A stretch of DNA of 23,659 nucleotides from CBFGRV01 sp965651265 (GCA_965651265.1 CBFGRV010000047.1:1-23659); one strand, 5' to 3'. Positions 7,284 to 15,842 are shown, counted from the first letter of the stretch. A program made the numbers and translations. The notes: generated by a model from the sequence alone, not told the origin.

Positions 7284-8957
7284 CTACTTCTGCAACGTAA
7301 TCGCGCGCGTGCGAGTCCCGGAGGCGCCGGTGGCGCGGACAAAGTAGACGCCGCTGGCGACACGCTCTCCATCGAAAATGAGATCCAGGCTGCCCGGCGA
7401 CCCAACGAATCCGTCGAAGAGCCTGACGACCTCCTTCCCCTGGACGTCGAACACGGCCACGCTCAGGTGCTGCGGCCGCTCAATCAGAACTTCGAGCTTC
7501 GTCTCGTTCGTGAAGGGATTCGGGAAGGCCGCGAGCAGATCGAAATCCGTCGGCGCCGGTGGCGTGAGGTCGGTGAATACGGCCTCGTTGGTAGGCCGGA
7601 CGATGAAGAGGCCCTCGTTGATGCCCGTGAAGATCACGTTGCCGCTGTCGAAGTACGGGTAGTTGCTCCAGCTGCCGAGGAAACCACCTCCGTCGTGACC
7701 CGGGAAACCGTCGAAGTAACCGACCTCCACGGGCTTCGGGGGCTCCGTGATGTCGAGAATCCGCAGCCCGCTCGTGTAATTCGACTGGAAGACGCGATCG
7801 CCTCGCACGTAGAGGTTGTGGTCGATCGAGGATGACTCGGCGATGTAGACGTCGGCGAGGATGGGGTCCTCGAGATTCGTGACATCCCAGATGCGGGTGC
7901 GGGTGTTGGGCGTCCCGGAGCGATGGTCGAGCTCGTCATCCTGCAGGAAGTATTGGTGGTCATCCGTGAGCCACCCCTGATGGGCGTAGGCGACGTCCGG
8001 GTACTCGGCGCGGGAGATCTCCTTCGGATTCTCCTTGTCGGTGACGTCGGAGATCACGACGTGCGATTCGTTTGCCATGAGGCAGATTTCGTGGCCCTGG
8101 TAGCGCTCGTCCGGGCCCTTGTAGATGACGCACTGGGCGTCGTGGGTGTAGCCGTTGCGGGCGCGGCCGGTGCCTGCGACGTTGTGGCAGCCGACGAAGG
8201 CCGGTGCTTTCGGCTCGCGGATGTCGATCATGTGCAGCCCGCTTCCGCAGCCGTTGGTGCCGCCGCTACTTCCGACGGCGTAGGCGAAGCCGGTCTCCTC
8301 ATTGATGACGATGTTGTGGGCGCTGCCGATGCCGTTGTACGTCGCGGTCGGCGCAAACGTGGTGGGAGGACTCGTGACGCCGCGGAGCTGGGTGAGGTCG
8401 AAGACCTGAACGCCGTGGGCCCCCGCGTTGTCGGCGACGATGAAGGCGTGATCGGCGTATACCTTGACGTCGCGCCAGATGCTGTTGTATGCGCCAGGCG
8501 TTGGGGGCAGACTTCCTACGAGCAGGGGGTTCGTGGGCTCGGTCACGTCGACGAAGGAGGTGCCGTCAGAACGCCCGACCAATGCGTATTCACGGCCCGT
8601 CTCCGGATCGGTCCAGCCCCAGATGTCGTTCAGCGACGTGAGCAGCTCGCCCTCCGGATTGCGGACGCCGCCGATCGAATCGATCGGGAGGAACGCCAGC
8701 AGATCCACGTTCTGGCACGGGAAGGGGCCCGCAAAGCCGTTGGCGCAGGGGGTGTCGAAGAGCGCTGCGAGCGTTCCCGCGGCGCTGGAGGAGGCGTCGC
8801 TAGCGGCTGCCGGGGCGATGCCGTTGGCGTCGGCCGCGCCGGAGGCCTTTGTCTGGTCTGCGGCCTTCCAGGGGTCGATGCGAATCTCCTGGGCGGAAAC
8901 TTCAATGCTCATCGCGCCGGCCAGGAGCGCCGCGAGCAGCAATACGGATGGTCTCAT
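7284..8957 (-). CDS. choice-of-anchor B family secreted protein with T9SS sorting domain
   Basis: Translation from the ATG at 8957 gives 557 aa beginning with a clear signal peptide (MRPSVLLLAALLAGAMSIEV, cut near SAQ). An upstream extension to 9071 is open but places the signal peptide internally, so it was not used. The body has LVIVD-type beta-propeller repeats typical of choice-of-anchor B proteins (GYTHDAQCVIYKGPDERYQG, HQGWLTDDHQYFLQDDE, SIDHNLYVRGDRVFQSNY). The last 80 residues form a T9SS type A sorting domain, with FPNPFTNET, an FDVQGKEV strand and GVYFVRA before the end. It should be exported by type IX secretion and attached to the surface or released. The molecular function is unknown. 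Confidence 0.9.
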   Translation of the reverse strand: MRPSVLLLAALLAGAMSIEVSAQEIRIDPWKAADQTKASGAADANGIAPAAASDASSSAAGTLAALFDTPCANGFAGPFPCQNVDLLAFLPIDSIGGVRNPEGELLTSLNDIWGWTDPETGREYALVGRSDGTSFVDVTEPTNPLLVGSLPPTPGAYNSIWRDVKVYADHAFIVADNAGAHGVQVFDLTQLRGVTSPPTTFAPTATYNGIGSAHNIVINEETGFAYAVGSSGGTNGCGSGLHMIDIREPKAPAFVGCHNVAGTGRARNGYTHDAQCVIYKGPDERYQGHEICLMANESHVVISDVTDKENPKEISRAEYPDVAYAHQGWLTDDHQYFLQDDELDHRSGTPNTRTRIWDVTNLEDPILADVYIAESSSIDHNLYVRGDRVFQSNYTSGLRILDITEPPKPVEVGYFDGFPGHDGGGFLGSWSNYPYFDSGNVIFTGINEGLFIVRPTNEAVFTDLTPPAPTDFDLLAAFPNPFTNETKLEVLIERPQHLSVAVFDVQGKEVVRLFDGFVGSPGSLDLIFDGERVASGVYFVRATGASGTRTRAITLQK

Positions 8958-9083
8958 GCGGGTGGACACGGGAATACAGCCCGATACATTCAGAGGGGAA
9001 CGCATCCCGAAAGAACATGTTTTCGCTGTCGCTCCAATCTCTGTGGCACGTCGTTCGGTAGTGAACATCAACTATTGGATCCC

Positions 9084-9746
9084 ATGAAGCGATCGGTGTC
9101 GGCCTCTCTCGGAGGCGTTCTTTTTTTCGCCATCTGGTTGATGGGTGGATGCGCGATGCAGCAGCCCATCATCGACCGGCAAAGTGCGGAGCTCGATTCG
9201 ATGTATGCGGAGAACCGGCAGCTTCTCGGACGGATCGAGGCCCTGCGGGATTCGCTGCAATTCTATGACGACATCGATTCGGGCCAGTATTACCGGGATC
9301 GGCGGATGCTGGAGCTGGAGATCGATCGTCTCGAATACGAGCTGGCCGTTTGTTCGGATGGCGGGGAGATCATGCAGACGCTGCTCGTGGAGAGTCTTTT
9401 TGCGCCGGCGAGCGCGAATCTGCTGGATGCCGGGCTCGGGGTTCTGGCCGGTGTGGCCGATAGCCTGATGGCCCTCCCGAGCGGTTACCGGTTCCGGGTC
9501 GCCGGGCACGCCGACGACACGCCCATCGGGGGCAGCCTGCAGGAGCGGTATCCGTCGAACTGGGAGCTTTCGGCGGCCCGCGCGGCGGCCGTCGTTCGGC
9601 ATCTGACGGAGACCTATGAGCTGGATGCCGATCGCTTCGAGGTGGTGAGCTTCGGGACGACGCGTCCCGTCGCCACGAATGCGACGGCGGCAGGGCGCAG
9701 CCAGAACCGGCGCATCGAGATCGTCGTGGTGCCGGGCATCGATTAG
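9084..9746 (+). CDS. OmpA/MotB-type peptidoglycan-binding lipoprotein
   Basis: The ATG at 9084 begins a 220-aa protein with a lipoprotein signal. A basic N-terminus and hydrophobic core end in LMGGC, so Cys22 is the likely lipidated residue, although M at -3 is not the commonest lipobox. Residues 25-85 are heptad-like and probably coiled-coil (DSMYAENRQLLGRIEALRDS). The C-terminal half is an OmpA-like domain: RVAGHADDTPIG, NWELSAARAAAVVRHL and GRSQNRRIEIVV, the last two forming the meso-DAP-binding region. It likely tethers the outer membrane to peptidoglycan, with a layout closer to MotB-like variants. It is divergent from the choice-of-anchor B gene across 126 bp in which I found no convincing promoter. 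Confidence 0.9.
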   Translation: MKRSVSASLGGVLFFAIWLMGGCAMQQPIIDRQSAELDSMYAENRQLLGRIEALRDSLQFYDDIDSGQYYRDRRMLELEIDRLEYELAVCSDGGEIMQTLLVESLFAPASANLLDAGLGVLAGVADSLMALPSGYRFRVAGHADDTPIGGSLQERYPSNWELSAARAAAVVRHLTETYELDADRFEVVSFGTTRPVATNATAAGRSQNRRIEIVVVPGID

Positions 9747-9804
9747 CCCCGCGACGATCCGGGCGCCGGACCCGGGCGGGCACGCACCCGATTCGACACG
9801 CTGA

Positions 9805-10917
9805 TCAGGCGCGGATGATTTCGGCGCGCATGGTGAGTCGTTCGATGCGGTCGAGGTCGATGTCCACGCCCAGCCCCGGGCGGTCGACGGGCACCTCGAC
9901 GAAGCCGTCCGGCGTCATCGTCCATTCGGGGTGGACGATGTCTCGTGCCCAGTAGCGGCGGCTCGGCGAGAGGTCGCCGGGCAGGCTGAAGTTGGGGAGG
10001 GAAGCGAGCGCGACGTTGTGGGCGCGGCCGATGCCGCTCTCCAGCATCCCGCCGCACCATACCGGGACGCCGTAGGCCGCGCAGAGGTCGTGGATGGCGC
10101 GCGCGGCGGCGAGCCCCCCTACCCTTCCCGGTTTGATGTTGATGATGCGGCCGCTTCCGAGCTCGATCATGTCTTCGGCGCGGTCCACGCTCGTGATGGA
10201 CTCGTCGAGGCAAATGGGGGTGCGCATGCCCTCCTGCAGGCGTGCGTGGCGGAGGAGGTCGTCGGTGGCGAGGGGCTGCTCCAGCATCATCAGGTCGAAT
10301 TCGTCCAGCGAGCGGAGGTGGTCGGCGTCGGCCGTCGTGTAGGCGGCGTTGGCGTCGGCGGCGAGGGGCAGATCGGGACCGAAGGCCTTGCGGACGGCCT
10401 CGAGCACGGATCGGTCGGCGCCCGGCTTGATCTTGAGCTTGATCTTCCGGTAGCCTTCGGCGCGGTATCCGGAAATCTTGTCGATGAGGGTTTCGGGGCT
10501 CGGTTGGATGCCGATGGAGATGCCGACGGGCACGCGGTCGCGGGTGCCGCCGAGCAGGCGCGCCAGGGAGATCTGGCGGCGAAGCGATTCGAGGTGCCAG
10601 ATGGCCATCTCGAGCGCCGCCTTGGCCATCTCGTGGCCGCGGACGCGCCGGTTGAGGGCGGCGAGAACGTCCTCGGGGCGATGGACATCGGCCGCGAGCG
10701 GGATGAGCCACTCGCGGAGGGCGTGCCACGCCGTGTCGATGGTTTCGGGCGAGTAGTTCGGGTATTCGCCGGCCACGCACTCGCTCCATCCGATGAGGCC
10801 GTCGCGGTCGCGCACCTCCAGCAGCAGGATGCGGCGGATCTCCTGCACGCCGGATGAGATGGCGAAGGGCTCGCGCAGCGGAAGGCGGATCTCGCGGAGG
10901 GTGACGCAGTCGAGCAT
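9805..10917 (-). CDS. menC: o-succinylbenzoate synthase / N-succinylamino acid racemase (enolase superfamily)
   Basis: The 370-aa protein has the complete active site of the OSBS/NSAR subgroup. It shows Lys162 and Lys164 in the KxK motif, metal ligands Asp188 (AADAN), Glu213 (MLEQP) and Asp238 (CLDES), and Lys262 in NIKPGRVGG. It also has the WCGGMLESGIGRAHN segment typical of the Gram-positive/Deinococcus-type MenC clade. Members make o-succinylbenzoate for menaquinone, racemise N-succinyl amino acids, or do both. No other men genes are present. It lies 7 bp downstream of a GNAT gene of the type paired with NSAR enzymes, which favours an NSAR role without excluding OSBS. It is the last gene of the aroE operon. 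Confidence 0.9.
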   Translation of the reverse strand: MLDCVTLREIRLPLREPFAISSGVQEIRRILLLEVRDRDGLIGWSECVAGEYPNYSPETIDTAWHALREWLIPLAADVHRPEDVLAALNRRVRGHEMAKAALEMAIWHLESLRRQISLARLLGGTRDRVPVGISIGIQPSPETLIDKISGYRAEGYRKIKLKIKPGADRSVLEAVRKAFGPDLPLAADANAAYTTADADHLRSLDEFDLMMLEQPLATDDLLRHARLQEGMRTPICLDESITSVDRAEDMIELGSGRIINIKPGRVGGLAAARAIHDLCAAYGVPVWCGGMLESGIGRAHNVALASLPNFSLPGDLSPSRRYWARDIVHPEWTMTPDGFVEVPVDRPGLGVDIDLDRIERLTMRAEIIRA

Positions 10918-10924
10918 GAGGGCG

Positions 10925-11848
10925 CTAGGCGGGGGCGACGATATAGTAAAAGGATCCGGTTCGGGGATCGCGGGTGAACCCGGCGATGCGGCGGCCTTGG
11001 TGAAGATGGTGCACGAAGGCAGCGCGGGTGGCCGTTCGCCACTGCATGGCCTCGTCGGGGTTGGAGGCTTTCAGGCGCTGGATGTCGGGCGGGATTTCGA
11101 TGCGCTCGGACCCGGGCGGGATTTCGGTGCCCTCGCCCCCGGGCGGGATTTCGGTGTGCTCGGCCCCGGGCGGGATTTCGGTGCGCTCGGCCCCGGAAGG
11201 CGCCCCGGCGCGGATGCTTGCCGGCTCCGGACGGGGCGCCTTCGTCAGGTCGGCCGTGGCTTCATCGCCCTGCCAGGTCAGGATTTGCGCATCGCTCCGG
11301 GCGCCGTCCACATCCCCAGACTCATCCTCATCCCCGGATACATCCCACCGCACCACGAACCGATCCGTGCCGATGCCGCGGTGGAGCGGACTCGATTCGC
11401 CCGAGCCGTACATGTCGGGCACGTATTCGTCGACGGTGACGCGCAGCACGTTCAGATTGAAGTGGGCGTTGCGTGCCTCCAGGGGATCGAACGTCCAGTA
11501 GATGCGGCGGATGCCGAGGGCGCGGGCGCGGGCGCGCTGGTAGAGCTTCATCAGGCGGCCGATGCCGCGGCCCTGATGGGGCGGCGCGATGGCCAGCATA
11601 TGGGACCAGTGGATGCGTTCGTCGTCGCGGAAGCCCGAGAGTCCGAAGAGGATGCCGATGGGCTCGCGGGGCGGGGGGTTGTCGTCGAGGAAGGCGCCGG
11701 CCGCGATGCCGCCGATTTTCTGGGCGACGAGCATGAGAGCGGCCGAGACGACGTCATCGAACCGGGGGCCCCATGTCTCCTGCTGGAGCTTGACGGCGTG
11801 GGCGAGCTCCTCCATGGTTCGGAGCGGTCGGATGCGGAGGGAGCTCAT
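10925..11848 (-). CDS. GNAT-superfamily acyltransferase (COG3375-like), partner of the NSAR/MenC gene
   Basis: The 307-aa product has a GNAT fold in its first 170 residues. Acyl-CoA loop motif A is HQGRGIGRLM (91-100), followed by YWTFDPLEARNAHFNLNVL (117-135) and a GIGTDRFVVRWDV strand. These features fit the COG3375 type that in Geobacillus is encoded beside NSAR and acts as a D-amino-acid N-succinyltransferase. A low-complexity linker contains four near-copies of a 9-aa unit around TEIPPG.E (about residues 219-255). A second small domain follows, with a KASNPDEAMQWR and HHLHQGRRIAGF pattern. It is spaced 28 bp from pgeF and 7 bp from menC. The substrate is inferred, not shown. Confidence 0.82.
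   Translation of the reverse strand: MSSLRIRPLRTMEELAHAVKLQQETWGPRFDDVVSAALMLVAQKIGGIAAGAFLDDNPPPREPIGILFGLSGFRDDERIHWSHMLAIAPPHQGRGIGRLMKLYQRARARALGIRRIYWTFDPLEARNAHFNLNVLRVTVDEYVPDMYGSGESSPLHRGIGTDRFVVRWDVSGDEDESGDVDGARSDAQILTWQGDEATADLTKAPRPEPASIRAGAPSGAERTEIPPGAEHTEIPPGGEGTEIPPGSERIEIPPDIQRLKASNPDEAMQWRTATRAAFVHHLHQGRRIAGFTRDPRTGSFYYIVAPA
11087..11194. repeat. 27-bp in-frame tandem repeat inside the GNAT gene
   Basis: Four near-identical 27-bp units begin at 11087, 11114, 11141 and 11168, each starting GGGCGGGATTTCG. Being a multiple of three, they keep the reading frame and encode a repeated 9-residue, Pro/Glu-rich linker. Differences are confined to one or two positions per unit, so the expansion is probably recent. 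Confidence 0.92.
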
Positions 11849-11876
11849 TGCGGGAGTTCGGTTGAGGGCGGCGAGG

Positions 11877-12671
11877 TCATCCTTTTTTTATGGAGATGAA
11901 ACCCATCATGCGGCCCGTCTTGCCTTCGGCGCGGTAGGAGAAGAAGTCGCGCGTTTCGGCGAAGGTGCATCGTGGCGAGGTTTCGATGTGCGCGGGGCGA
12001 ATGCCGCTCGCGAGGAGCTGATCCCGGATTGCCGCCTTCAGGTCGATGTGCGGGCGCGGATGGTGGTGGATGACGTAGGCGGGATCGAACTGCTCGGCGA
12101 CCTCGGGCCCGACCTCGAAGTAGTCGGCCGAGATGCACGGGCTGATGTAGGCGCGGATCGAGGCGGGGGACGCGCCCAGCGCCTGCATGGCGCGGAGGGT
12201 TTTCGGCACGATCGAGGCCGTCGTTCCGCGCCATCCCGAATGGACCGCGCCGATGACGTCGGCGTCGGGATCGGCGAGGAGGATGACGGCGCAGTCCGCC
12301 GCGGTGATGCAGAGCGTGATGTCGCGTCGGACGGTCACGAGGGCATCGAAGCCGGGGAAGAGGCCGGCCTCGTCGATGAGTTTCACGCGGTCGCCGTGGA
12401 CCTGGCCGGCGACGGCGATTCGGTCGGGGTCGAGCCCTGCGTGCCGGAAGAGGCGGCGGCGGTTCTCGAGGACGAGCTCGGGATCGTCTCCGGCGCTCAG
12501 GCCCAGGTTGAGCGAGCGGAAGGTGGATTCGCTGACGCCGCCGTGGCGAAGGGAGAAGCCGGCGACGACGCCGGGCAGCCCGGCCAGGACCTCGGGGACA
12601 AGGACCTGCAGGGGCGCGTCGGACGGACTGACGTCGGGTAGATCGTGGGCGGGCGGGCCGAGATCGGTCAT
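11877..12671 (-). CDS. pgeF: peptidoglycan editing factor / purine nucleoside phosphorylase family (YfiH, laccase domain)
   Basis: From the ATG at 12671 the product is 264 aa, normal for the family. The frame is open further upstream but would run into aroE. It has the conserved metal-site motifs: QVHGDRV, a TAADCAVILLADP segment with the invariant Cys, and GAVHSGWRGT, followed by AYISPCI. Members have been reported as multicopper-like purine nucleoside phosphorylases. E. coli YfiH (PgeF) prevents wrong amino acids such as serine entering the first position of the peptidoglycan stem. The protein should be cytoplasmic. The start is 11 bp after the aroE stop, so the two are surely co-transcribed. 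Confidence 0.92.
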   Translation of the reverse strand: MTDLGPPAHDLPDVSPSDAPLQVLVPEVLAGLPGVVAGFSLRHGGVSESTFRSLNLGLSAGDDPELVLENRRRLFRHAGLDPDRIAVAGQVHGDRVKLIDEAGLFPGFDALVTVRRDITLCITAADCAVILLADPDADVIGAVHSGWRGTTASIVPKTLRAMQALGASPASIRAYISPCISADYFEVGPEVAEQFDPAYVIHHHPRPHIDLKAAIRDQLLASGIRPAHIETSPRCTFAETRDFFSYRAEGKTGRMMGFISIKKG

Positions 12672-12682
12672 CGTTTTATGTA

Positions 12683-13558
12683 TCAGCCATATGACTGGAG
12701 CGGGCGGTTCCGAAGGGCCTTCCGGACAGCCTCCAGCGGCATCTCCGTTCCCGTCCACTGCACGAAGGCGGCGGCGGCCTGCGCGATCAGCATCTCGAGT
12801 CCGCCGATGGTGCGCGCGCCGCGGGAGGCCGCATCGCGGAGCAGGCGGGTCGTTTCGGGATTATACACGAGATCGTACACGATGTGCTCCGGCCCCAGGG
12901 CGTCCATGTCGGGGAGGGGCGTGTCCTCGATTTTCGGGTGGGTGCCGAGTGGGGTGGCGTTGACGATGAGGCGGGCGCGTCGCGCGGCCTCGTGCAGTTG
13001 GCCGGACGGTCGGACCTCGAGCGCACCGTGCTTATCGAAGGGAGCGAGGTCGTCGGCAAGGCGCTCGGCCCGTGTCGGCGTGCGCGCGGCGAGGGTGAGG
13101 CGCTCCGGCTGAAAGGTGGTCAGCAGCGCGTAGACGACGGCGCGCGCGGCGCCTCCCGCACCGATGACGAGCATCCGACCGCCATGCAGTTCATCCGCCA
13201 GCGGGTTGAGCGGCTCGAGGAAGCCGGCCACATCCGTGTTGTCGCCGATGAGCCGGGTGCCGCGGCGGACGATCGTGTTGACGGCGCCGACATCCGATGC
13301 CTGAAGCGTCATTTCGTCGAGCACGGGGATGACGGCCTGCTTGTGGGGCGCCGTGACGCTCGCGCCGAGGAAGCCGAGGGCGCGCATTCCGCGGACGGCC
13401 GCCTCGACCTCGGCCCGATCGACGCGGAGCGCGAGGTAGACGTGGTTCAGCCCGGCCGCACGGAAGGCCGTGTTGTGGATGAGCGGAGAGAGCGAATGCT
13501 CGACCGGGTCGCCGATGAGGGCGGCAAGCCCCGTCCGGGCATCGATCCTCGGTTCCAT
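12683..13558 (-). CDS. aroE: shikimate dehydrogenase (NADP+)
   Basis: AroE reduces 3-dehydroshikimate to shikimate in aromatic amino-acid synthesis. The motifs are all present in order: GDPVEHSLSPLIHN (shikimate-binding serines), VTAPHK with the catalytic Lys, GAVNTI, GDNTDVAGF with the catalytic Asp, the NADP loop GAGGAARAV, NATPLGTHP, and GLEMLIAQAAAAF. The start used here is the ATG at 13558, giving 291 aa. The frame is open to an ATG at 13603 and a TTG at 13615, but the extra residues have no family counterpart. It is the first gene of the operon aroE-pgeF-GNAT-menC. Immediately upstream lie about 150 bp of plain sequence and repeat array 1. Confidence 0.95.
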   Translation of the reverse strand: MEPRIDARTGLAALIGDPVEHSLSPLIHNTAFRAAGLNHVYLALRVDRAEVEAAVRGMRALGFLGASVTAPHKQAVIPVLDEMTLQASDVGAVNTIVRRGTRLIGDNTDVAGFLEPLNPLADELHGGRMLVIGAGGAARAVVYALLTTFQPERLTLAARTPTRAERLADDLAPFDKHGALEVRPSGQLHEAARRARLIVNATPLGTHPKIEDTPLPDMDALGPEHIVYDLVYNPETTRLLRDAASRGARTIGGLEMLIAQAAAAFVQWTGTEMPLEAVRKALRNRPLQSYG

Positions 13559-13709
13559 AGCGGGAGCGAAAGCGGATTTCGTTGGATCGCGGAGAGAATG
13601 CATGTGGCGCGACAAAACTAATGGATCGCCCCCTCAAATTCGCCGGATGCGCCTCCCAGGTTCGCGATTCTCGATGAGCCCGGGGGTTCCTGTGGTAGTT
13701 GAACGGCAC

Positions 13710-13910
13710 TTTTTCCGAAATCCGGGAGAGATGGACATTCGTCTGTCCAGACAGCCGGACAAACCTTCATCCAGGACGCATGGACACCGGACGTCCAGGA
13801 TGCGCGGACACCTCATCCAGGATGCATGGACACCGGACGTCCAGGACACGAGGACAAGCTTCATCCAGGATGCATGGACACCGGACGTCCATGATAGATG
13901 GATTTCGAGA
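13710..13910. repeat. dyad repeat array 1 (7 modules, CGAAATCC/GGATTTCG caps)
   Basis: The left cap TTTTTCCGAAATCC (13710-13723) and right cap GGATTTCGAGA (13900-13910) enclose seven modules of 13-16 bp that start GGAC and end GTCC or ATCC. Examples are GGACATTCGTCTGTCC and GGACACCGGACGTCC (three exact copies). Eight- or nine-base spacers such as AGGATGCAT separate them. The period is about 24 bp. The array ends ten bases before the stop codon of the FG-GAP gene, so it would be transcribed as that gene's 3' UTR. No consistent reading frame is shared with the other two arrays. Confidence 0.9.
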
Positions 13911-13919
13911 ATGGACCGC

Positions 13920-15764
13920 TCAGGGCATTACCACGAGGGTCCGCGTCTGGGAAATCGTGGCGGCCTCGAGGCGCAGGAGATAGGCGCCGGCGCGGAGTGA
14001 GGCGGCGCTGAAGTCGATTTCGTGGTGGCCGGCGGCGCGCCATCCATCCGCAAGGACGGCGACGCGGCGGCCCAGCGCGTCGTAAGCCGCCAGGCGCACC
14101 TCGCCTGGGCGATCGAGATCAAGAACGAGCGTCACCCGCCCGCGCGTGGGATTCGGGTAGGCGGATAGCGAGAAGTCCGAATCCGGCACGCCGGGAGGCT
14201 CGATGGCGACCGTGGAGACGTACCCCTGGTACCAGATCTGATTTCCGGCGGCCGTGGGGCCGTCCGGCGTCGCGCCGTAGAGCACGTTCACGGCGCCTGC
14301 CCTGGGGACCTCTCCCACATCCTCGTCGGGCACACCGATGGCCAGGTCGTCGGTGCCGTCGCCGTTGAAGTCGCCGGCCGCAAGGGAGACTCCGAAGCTG
14401 TCCCCTTCCTCGGCCGTTCCGCGGATATCGGGACTGTCCTGTGTCCAGAACTGCGCACCCGCCGCCGAGAGTCCTGTATTCATCACGCCGAAGAGTATGT
14501 GGACGGCACCGGCGGCGTAAATCGTTTCGACGGTTTCGACGCCGACTCCGATCGCGAGGTCGTCGATGCCATCGCCGTTGAAATCACCTGCCGCGAGGGC
14601 GTATCCGAAGGCGTCGTCCATTTCGGCCTGGTCATCCATGCCCGGACTGTTCTGTGTCCAGAACTGGTTTCCGGCGGCGGTGAGCCCTTCTCCGGATTTC
14701 CCGTAGATCACATTGACGGCGCCCGCGGCCGGTTCGCCACTCACCTCCTCTTCGCGGACGCCGATGGCGAGGTCGTCGACACCGTCGCCGTTGAAATCGC
14801 CTGCGGCGAGGGACCAGCCGAATCCGTCGAAGGGGTCAACGGCATCGCCGATGCCCTGGCTATCCTGCGTCCAGAACTGGGTGCCTTCGACGCTCAATCC
14901 CGCCGCGCCGCCGTAGAGCACGTGCACGGCGCCTGCAATATCGCCGCCGGACAGGGATTCGTACGGCAGACCGATGGCGAGATCGTCGAAGCCGTCGCCA
15001 TTGAAATCACCCGCTTCCAGGACGTCGCCGAAGCGATCCAGCGACTCGGGATCATCCGGAATGCCGTCGGTAGCCTGGCTCCAGAACTGGTTACCGCCGG
15101 CATCGAGCCCGGTAGGCGTTCCGTAGATGACGTACATTCCGCCGACATCGGATGCGCCGGCATCGCGGCCTGGAAGGCCCACGGCGAGATCGTCGAACCC
15201 GTCGCCGTTGAAGTCGCCCGCGGCGAGGGCATCGCCGAAATGCAAGCCGGATTGGAGGATGCCTCCCCCCTCTCGGAGATCCGGCTCTATCCAAATCTGG
15301 TTGTCTTTGGCGGTGAGCCCATCTCCCGAAGTGCCGTACAATACGTGAACGGCGCCGGCCTCCTCGACGCCTCCGATTTCCTCGCCGGGGACGCCGATGG
15401 CGAGGTCGTCGACGCCGTCGCCGTTGAAGTCACCGACGGCGAGGGCACTGCCGAAATGGTCGTCGGGTTCGGCGACCTCCTCGATGGCCGGACTGTCCTG
15501 CGTCCAGAATTGGTTTCGCGCGATGCCGAGCCCGGTAATGGGGGCGCCGTAAAGCACATGGACGGCGCCGGCACCCTCGGCGACCGCGCGGTCGTTGGGT
15601 GCGCCGATGGCCAGATCCGCGAAACCGTCGCCGTCGAAGTCGCCGGTGGCTACTGTACATCCGAACTGCTCCTGGTCCTCCGGATTACCCAGAATTTGGG
15701 CCGTTGCGGAAGGGGCGCCGACGAGCAGTGCCACCAGCCAGATGAAGGAGGCTTTTCGATGCAT
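13920..15764 (-). CDS. secreted FG-GAP repeat (integrin-alpha-like beta-propeller) protein with T9SS sorting domain
   Basis: The 614-aa protein starts with a signal peptide (MHRKASFIWLVALLVGAPSATA) and carries seven FG-GAP blades of about 65-75 residues. Each has the calcium-binding loop GDF(D/N)GDGxxDLAIG followed by GAVHVLYG or a close variant. The pattern is that of integrin-alpha N-terminal propellers, which bind Ca2+ and protein or glycan ligands. The final 80 residues are a T9SS type A sorting domain (YPNPTRGRVTL, YDALGRRVAVL, GAYLLRLEA). It should be displayed on or released from the outer membrane, with a possible role in adhesion. Repeat arrays lie at both ends of the gene, and a weak promoter lies between its start and array 2. 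Confidence 0.9.
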   Translation of the reverse strand: MHRKASFIWLVALLVGAPSATAQILGNPEDQEQFGCTVATGDFDGDGFADLAIGAPNDRAVAEGAGAVHVLYGAPITGLGIARNQFWTQDSPAIEEVAEPDDHFGSALAVGDFNGDGVDDLAIGVPGEEIGGVEEAGAVHVLYGTSGDGLTAKDNQIWIEPDLREGGGILQSGLHFGDALAAGDFNGDGFDDLAVGLPGRDAGASDVGGMYVIYGTPTGLDAGGNQFWSQATDGIPDDPESLDRFGDVLEAGDFNGDGFDDLAIGLPYESLSGGDIAGAVHVLYGGAAGLSVEGTQFWTQDSQGIGDAVDPFDGFGWSLAAGDFNGDGVDDLAIGVREEEVSGEPAAGAVNVIYGKSGEGLTAAGNQFWTQNSPGMDDQAEMDDAFGYALAAGDFNGDGIDDLAIGVGVETVETIYAAGAVHILFGVMNTGLSAAGAQFWTQDSPDIRGTAEEGDSFGVSLAAGDFNGDGTDDLAIGVPDEDVGEVPRAGAVNVLYGATPDGPTAAGNQIWYQGYVSTVAIEPPGVPDSDFSLSAYPNPTRGRVTLVLDLDRPGEVRLAAYDALGRRVAVLADGWRAAGHHEIDFSAASLRAGAYLLRLEAATISQTRTLVVMP

Positions 15765-15802
15765 GGTCGTGGAGAGCGGCCCGTGTATTCACCGTAACTT
15801 AG

Positions 15803-15832
15803 AATTTATCGGCGGTTCGGGGAAGGTCTGAA
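15803..15832 (-). promoter_or_regulatory. weak candidate promoter for the FG-GAP gene
   Basis: On the minus strand TTCAGA (15827-15832) and TAAATT (15803-15808) are separated by 18 bp, with a start predicted about 30 nt upstream of the ATG at 15764. It sits between the gene and array 2, which begins 11 bp beyond the -35 box. Confidence 0.38.
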
Positions 15833-15842
15833 GAGGGATTCG

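Noticed and set aside
8958..9071. Longer start of the choice-of-anchor B protein
   Set aside because: It would bury the signal peptide 38 residues inside the protein and remove most of the divergent intergenic region.
7923..9083. N-terminal extension of the OmpA-like lipoprotein
   Set aside because: The frame is open for 387 codons upstream, but this lies antisense to the choice-of-anchor B gene, while the ATG at 9084 begins a clear lipoprotein signal.
11087..11194. GGATTTCG octamers in the GNAT repeat as members of the array family
   Set aside because: The octamer recurs there because of the 27-bp coding repeat. The GGAY...RTCC modules and the 9-base spacers are absent. Single copies also occur at 7541-7548 and 13574-13581 without arrays.
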